Positions 58,169-64,000 of a DNA stretch of 64,000 nucleotides are shown in pieces. A program made the translations under genes and the position numbers. This DNA comes from Molossus alvarezi (lineage: Eukaryota > Chordata > Mammalia > Chiroptera > Molossidae), in contig CM073887.1 of NCBI GenBank assembly GCA_037176705.1, positions 85,198,348-85,262,347 on the forward strand. The letters run 5' to 3'. How positions within the stretch are numbered: the stretch's first letter is position 1; each line of letters begins with the position of its first letter. The notes below the pieces were generated by a model. The model was given only the letters and a program-made list of their open reading frames with translations, was not told where the DNA came from and did not search any database.

Positions 58169-58381
58169 CCGGCCAGTGTGGCTCAGTGGTTGAGGGTCAA
58201 CCCATGCACCAAGAGGTCGCTGGTTCGATTCCCGGTCAGGACACATGCCCAGGTTGTGGGCCTGGTCCTCAGTGGGGGACATGCAGGAGGTGGCCAATCG
58301 ATATTCTCTCTCATCGATGTTTCTATCTTTCTCTTCCTCTCACATCCTCTCTCTCTAAAATCAATAAAGGAAAAAAAAAAT
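58169..58381 (+). repeat. Ves SINE, type B
   Basis: CCGGCCAGTGTGGCTCAGTG, CCATGCACCAAGAGGTCGC, and the end TAAAATCAATAAAGG. AAAATTCA lies on both flanks. Confidence 0.96.
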
Positions 58382-58781
58382 TCAAGTCCTAGGTCTGACA
58401 ACTCTTTTTAATTAAGCATTCTGGAAATTAACAGTATATATTTGTACACATGAAATGTTTTGTGCATTCTCAAAAGGCATTATATAATTCAGGTCACTTG
58501 TGGCTTTTGAAATAATTTGCTTTGTATAGGAAGTAACATCTTTAGATTTTTGTGGTTTAAACTAATTATAATAAAAGCACTATTCCATTCCACCCTTTAA
58601 GTGTTATTTTCCACGTTATTAAGTATCTGTTATATACTTTATATATTTAAAAATATTTTTCTTTTATATTATCTCATTTTAGTAATTATAATACTTTTGA
58701 CTTCTTCGGCCAGGTATTTCCCCAGCTTAAAAATAGGTAATGTGGGAGGATACACACAGTATACACCCCCTCCCCCACATA

Positions 58782-58905
58782 CAGGGTGTGGCAAAAGTAG
58801 GTTTACAGTTGTGAGTACATGAAACAGAGTTTATTCTTGTATTGTTATTTATTAATTATTGTATTATTTTCCATACAACTGTAAACCTACTTTTGTCGCA
58901 TTCTA
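58782..58905. mobile_element. Mariner-type MITE
   Basis: 124 bp with ~31-bp terminal inverted repeats: the left arm has GGCAAAAGTAGGTTTACAGT and the right arm ACTGTAAACCTACTTTTGTC. It is flanked by TA on both sides (58,780-58,781 and 58,906-58,907). There is no transposase frame, so it moved in trans. Confidence 0.92.
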
Positions 58906-58934
58906 TATATCCATATACCTATTCTGATACTTAT

Positions 58935-59023
58935 TTATATCTGTATGAGAAGAAATATATATATATGTATATATATATACACACATACATACATACACAT
59001 GTATATATGTGTATATATATATA
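58935..59023. repeat. Alternating (TA)/(TG)/(CA) low-complexity tract
   Basis: Mixed ATATAT, GTATAT, ACATAC and TGTATA units. Its frames are not genes. Confidence 0.95.
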
Positions 59024-59335
59024 CTCTCGGAAGAGAAAGGGAAAATATTTCTTTTCATGACCATTCTATATATTTTTGGAACCTAGCAATATAAACCTAG
59101 AGACATGAACATTTTATGGCTAGATGAGACCATAGAGAACTATAAGTGCCTGGTACCATGAATACCAACATGGATAAGACCCAAAGCTTGTCTTTTACTT
59201 GATTATCTAACTCTTCCAAGAGCAGAACATACAGAGAATTGCCAAAAGTTCCATAGTCATGGTGGAGGTAGCAAAGCACATGGAGATCCCCCTTATAACT
59301 GACCATAGCCTTCACGTTCTCTTTCTCTCTCTCTC

Positions 59336-59486
59336 TTTTTTCCTCATCCGAAGATATGTTTTTATTGATTTTTAGAGAGGATGGGGGAGAAAGAGAGAGA
59401 AAAAACAGTGATATGAGAGAGAAACATCAAATCAGTTGCCTCTCGTACTGGTGATCAAACCCGCAAACTTTTTAGACTAATGTTCT
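59336..59486 (-). repeat. Ves SINE, 5'-truncated
   Basis: TTCCTCATCCGAAGATATGT, TTGATTTTTAGAGAGGAT and GATCAAACCCGCAAACTTTT. The tRNA-like head is missing. Confidence 0.85.
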
Positions 59487-61362
59487 CTTTTTATGCTTAT
59501 TAAAATATCAAGCAGAATGGAAAACACACCATGGACTTAAGCTTGTAATATCATTTGTTTTGATGCTGTACATTGTTCTTTGGAACAGATGCCTGTCACT
59601 TAGGAAGACTCAGGGTGGCCCATTACTGAGGCAATGCTACTGGGATGCTAGGCAATCTCAGAGGCAGGGACAAAGAGCATAAGTTTGGCCACATGTAGTC
59701 TGCTGCTTGTTATTTCTCCAGACATAGGCCTAAGAGCCTCTGTGGCCCTGGCTCACATATTATACATTCTAGAATGTATTATTCTTCCTTTAAATAGAGG
59801 TCTAAATTTGCTTTCATGCTTGTTTTGACTGCCATTGCTAGTGACTTTGTAAAACACAGTGGTTGCTTTGCCACACCGTCTGCACCTGTGGTTGGTTACT
59901 GGTTCTATGAGGACTGACTACACTATTAGGCTTAGTCACATTTTAGTGTCTTCTCTTCTGAAATATTCTGTCAAAGTGATAGAATATCTTCTTACAGCCC
60001 AGGTAGCTGAAGACAACTCTTGCTTCCAGCATAGCATGGCTTATGTACGTGTCTAGCTATGTCAGATGCTTGAAGTCTGAGGAATTTTGAGATGTGGGAA
60101 GAAATGTATATGAGGATTATGCAGTGCAAATTTAGATCATTTTTATGACGTACAAGTTTTAATTTTTCAAAAGGTATTTCCCGAGTTTTAACCAGTGGGA
60201 ATGTTAACTCTGGAAACTTGTGTAAATTTGATATTATACCACCACCAGTGTATTTTCCAGCCTGTCACCAGGGAGGCAGAGCCCAAATAGAAGAGAGGAA
60301 GAGATGGACATTGTTAGAAGGGTGCCAGTGGGAGGCTATTGCTTCTGTTCATAGATGGGAAGGCTCTGCTAGGATTTTGTGGGCAAAAGATAAGGACTTC
60401 TCTGGGAAGGTTATTTTGACTTTTTCCTGAGATGGTTAATTTGGAAGAGATTTAGCTCCAGCTTTCAGTTTCTTGGAATTTTATTACTACTATTACTTTA
60501 AACATGCACATTTTATAGCAAGAAGATACCCAGAGTTCATGGTGGAAAAGGAATCTGCTCCCCCTGGGCTTGCTCATTAAAAGGTGTGATTTTTGGTTAA
60601 GAAAACTTTACCATGGTAGCATGTAGGAAGAACAGGTAGAAATAAATATTCTTTTGTAGCCTGAATTAAAAAGCCCAAGTCCTGTTTTGCCAGGAACAGA
60701 TCATGCAATGAAGAGTCTTTTGGTGACATTTGGAAATACACTTTATGAATCATTTCTGCAGACTATGTTAACATGTTAGACAATATTAGCCTATATATGG
60801 ACCTTAGAGGCAAATGGTATTTTAACCTCATTGCAGAAAAAGTTTTTTTTAAAAAAATGTGCTGAACTTCAGAGTGTAGTGTTTGTTTCCTGTATGAGGG
60901 ATATCACAATAGCCTAATACATTTATTGATTGGTTACATGAAGCTTATGTAATCCTTGGAATAGCCCTAAGAGGTAGATACTATTTGTCTTGCTTTGTTA
61001 CAGATTAAGAAACTACTGTTAATGATTTGCCTAATTTTATGGAATTGAAGTTAGTGAAATTGAGATTTGGACTCAGATTCTAATGTCCGTGGGCAGTGCT
61101 GTGTAGGGAGCCTTGCACCTGGGGAGTCAGTTCCATCACAGTGACCTCTGTTTTAAGTGAGTTAGTATTAGAGCAAGGTCTTACTGCAGCTGTGGTAATC
61201 AGATTTCCTTGGAAACCCTTTCGAGTGAAATAGTGGTGCCCCATGTCCCCTTCTGGACTCTCTGAAGCAGATCATGCTGTTTTGTGACTATAGTAGACAT
61301 TGAAAACATTACATTTACAATTCCAAACTTTAATGGTTTCTAAAAATACACAATTTACTCAC
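59487..61362. other. Intergenic or intronic unique DNA
   Basis: No gene or RNA recognised. A MIR-like relic lies at about 60,915-61,080 ('aatagccctaagaggtagatac', 'cagattaagaaact'). Confidence 0.6.
60915..61080. repeat. MIR relic
   Basis: Core and tail landmarks of MIR in order. Confidence 0.6.
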
Positions 61363-61795
61363 TGTAGTAGTTTGCTTGTGGCCTGCTGTAACAAAGTACC
61401 ACAAATTTAGTAGCTTATGCAAGAGAAATTTATTTTTCTCACAGTTCTGGAGGCTAGAAATCAGGGTTGTTTCCTCTCAAGGGTTATGAGGGAGATCCTT
61501 CCATGCCCCTCCCCTGGCTTTTGGTGATTTGCTGGCTATCTTTGGCATTGCATAGCTTATAAACACATCACCCTGTTCTCTGCCTTCATGCTCACAAGGC
61601 TTTTTTTTGGTCCAAATTTCTCCTTTTTGTAAGGACACCAGTTATGTTGGACTAGGCACCCACTCTACTCCAGTATGATCTCACCTTAACTAATTATATT
61701 TTCAATGACTATTTCCAAATAAAGACACTTTTTGAGATACTGGTGGTTAGAAGTTCAACATATAAACTTTTGGGATCACAATTCAACATATGACA
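61363..61795 (-). mobile_element. MLT1-type MaLR solo LTR
   Basis: A full-length reversed LTR: TGTAGTAGTTTGCTTGTGGC, CTCACAGTTCTGGAGGCTAG, AAGGACACCAGTTATGTTGG, ACTCCAGTATGATCTCACCT, ending AACATATGACA. CTCAC and GTCAC at the edges may be the worn 5-bp duplication. No internal viral genes. Confidence 0.9.
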
Positions 61796-64000
61796 GTCAC
61801 TATACATTACTTTTATGGAGAGAACAGGATGGTGCACAGTGCAAGGCCAGCCACCCTGTATGTGCCTGTCCTGTGTAACCAGGGGGACCGGGCAGGGGAG
61901 GAGCAGAGTCCCTGCGAATGTGGTGGCCATTGTTAGAGAATGGTCACAGCACATGTGCTAGTGAAGGAGGGTAAATACTTTCATGATAATGGTAATTATG
62001 GAACTTGGGGATGGCAAGTCTTTTGAATATAAAATCTAAGGTCAAATCCCAGCTATGACACTTAAGATCGTAAACAAAAAATTATATTTGAACTTGATCT
62101 CCTACACTCTTGCTTGAAAAAGCTACTGGCTGTAATCAATTTTTTGTATTTAAATATGTGTATTCAAATAATTATTTATGTATGTATATATGTAGGGATG
62201 CATGTAGATATATAGATATATGAAGGTGTATAGATATACACACTTTAAAAATATGTGATTTCTTCATGCTTCTTGAATATACATTGATCTGTAATTGCTG
62301 AACTTTTACTGTGATGGCATTTGGTCAAGTCCACTTTTAATTTGCTATTTTGTAATTGCAACATGTAAAAGTTTGACTACGAGCAACATTTTTAGTTCTA
62401 CAAGGATTTGCTTTAAGAGAAATTCGTGAGTCGAGGTAAGGTGTGTCTGAATTATAGAGTCAGTATGTACTTTAACAACAGCTTATTGGAGTTTATGTGG
62501 ATTTGGTGGTAGTGGGGATTGGGGATGGTTGGACATGGTTAGAGTTTTTCAGGTATTTTTGTTTGTTTTTTGTAGCCCTAGAACCTCCTTTTTGGCTTAA
62601 AGTATGGAGGTTATTCATAAAGCAACTACCATAGCTTAGGGAGATCATGTTTTTAAAATAAACTTTTTATTTTAGAATAGTGTTAGATTTACAGTTACCA
62701 ATATAGTAAAGAGTAGATCTATACCTGTTTCTCTTTAGCATCTTATATATTACTGTGGCATATTTGTCACAATGAGGAACCAACATTAGTACATTACTAT
62801 TAACTGAACTAGATTTGATGTGTTTCTCATGCATAGACTGAGGTTGTGGGATTTTGAGAGGAATATCAGCAAGGTCATTTTCATCACATTATATCAAGGC
62901 TACATACTATTAACGTTACATCATTGATTAGCTTAATATAATCTGGCGGAGGCAGTGTTTGCTTGGTTTTTCCACTGTAAAGTTACCCTCCTCCGTCTAT
63001 ACTCTACTCTGAGGAAGCAAATTACTAAATGCTGGCCACAGTAAAGGGGATTTCGGGAGTTCAACTTCAACTCCTTGAGAGAAGACTCTCGAGGCATTTG
63101 TGATTCACTAAATTATAACCAGTCAACTCTGCATAAGAAGTGTGCCTTGACATCTTATCTCTATGGTTTCTTTCTTTGTTTACTGAAGGTTTATAGATGA
63201 TGCGTTCCTAGACTAGAAATGTTTTTCAGGGTGGTGAGGGTTTTAGGGTTGCATTTTCTGACCTCCTCCATCTGCATCTAATATGGCCTACATCTGATGT
63301 GGTCCCCTGCCCAGAACAGGATACCTCAGAGCTGAAATGAGGTCCAGGGAAGCAATAGGTAACAGGAACCCTGTGAGACCATAACTGTGAATATTTACAA
63401 TTTCTGAGTAGGTAAGGTTTTATCCTCCAGGTATCCAAAGTATTTTGCATATTTTGACCATTTTATATTATAGTCCTGAAATATATAATTTAACATTTTC
63501 TTGAGTGTGCTAAAATTATGTCTCTATTTATAAGTGATACACAGCTTGTTAGTCATTCACTAGAGGTCTACATTGTAGAACTAGTTGAGTTTTGATCTGC
63601 TTTTATTGGATTTTGAATCTTTTCTCTGTCAGCTATTATTTCTTGTCCTATCAGTTTGCCTATCTCCAGCAGTTTCCTTTCTGATTTGCTGTCCATAACC
63701 CTTGAATTGAGAATCCGGACAACCAAACTTCTAGGAGTGGATACAGCGTTTGTCGATGCACTCAGATTAGGTTGGAGAGCTGGGGATCTGAGCAAGTATA
63801 AGCTGTGACTATGTTAGTGCATGGTCATCCAACACACACAGCTTTCAGGAGTTTTATTTTGCATACTTGCTGGTTTTCACTTGCTGTAGAATGGTGAGAT
63901 GGGCGAGTTGCATTACTATAATTTGAAACAGACCAGTTGTAGGTAAACTACTTTTCATAGTATACCTTAAATACATTGTGAATGACTAGGGACCCACGAT
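61796..64000. other. Intergenic or intronic DNA to the right edge
   Basis: Mostly unique, AT-rich. About 62,645-62,940 resembles an old L1M-like relic ('gtgttagatttacagttacc', 'ggtacattactattaac'-type motif). A 75-codon minus-strand frame at 63,568-63,795 is discussed under findings. No named gene. Confidence 0.55.

Noticed and set aside
21600..64000. Exons of MYH16 or ARPC1A, expected upstream by human synteny
   Set aside because: I looked for myosin-head motifs such as GESGAGKT and for the ARPC1A start and found none in the listed frames.
1..64000. HeliBat Helitrons
   Set aside because: The familiar Helitron end signatures were not seen. Absence by eye is not proof.

Overview
The window is mammalian nuclear DNA, almost certainly from a bat. 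About 27 tRNA-derived SINEs of the bat Ves type are scattered through it, many with target-site duplications. It also holds a mariner MITE and a SPIN-like hAT element, both expected in bats. Species cannot be read from the sequence; I saw no HeliBat Helitron signature.

Left third (1-21,480): this is the minus-strand gene KPNA7 (importin alpha-8). Nine coding exons with canonical GT/AG junctions and compatible phases give 486 uninterrupted codons, from the initiator ATG at 21,479 to the penultimate coding exon ending at 330. The last ~30 codons lie beyond the left edge. The exons encode the importin-beta-binding domain and the armadillo repeats, so the product should be a cytoplasm/nucleus shuttling NLS receptor. 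Introns carry SINEs, L2, MER1-type and MaLR fragments. Intron 2 (8.6 kb) is mostly one ancient L1 with many younger insertions stacked inside it.

Middle (21.5-35 kb): intergenic DNA upstream of KPNA7 with Ves SINEs, L2/MIR relics, a SPIN-like hAT element, a (TGGA)n array and microsatellites. No gene was recognised.

35-54 kb: an L1-rich block. It has a fairly young minus-strand L1 with a 19-bp duplication and an open 329-codon ORF2 C-terminus, an older ORF2 piece, a further minus L1 carrying a SINE, an ORF1-only HAL1-like element, a plus-strand ORF2/3'UTR copy, a 5'-complete minus L1 whose 3' end is replaced by ~100 bp of non-L1 DNA plus poly(A), and a plus L1 with a perfect 15-bp duplication. 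All L1 reading frames are broken or truncated.

54-64 kb: MER5A, then the only strong CpG island of the window (55.38-56.42 kb) with GC and inverted CCAAT boxes. It looks like a promoter but I could not name its gene. Further right are SINEs, the mariner MITE, a MaLR LTR and mostly unique non-coding DNA. In human the flank upstream of KPNA7 leads to MYH16 and ARPC1A; I recognised neither here.
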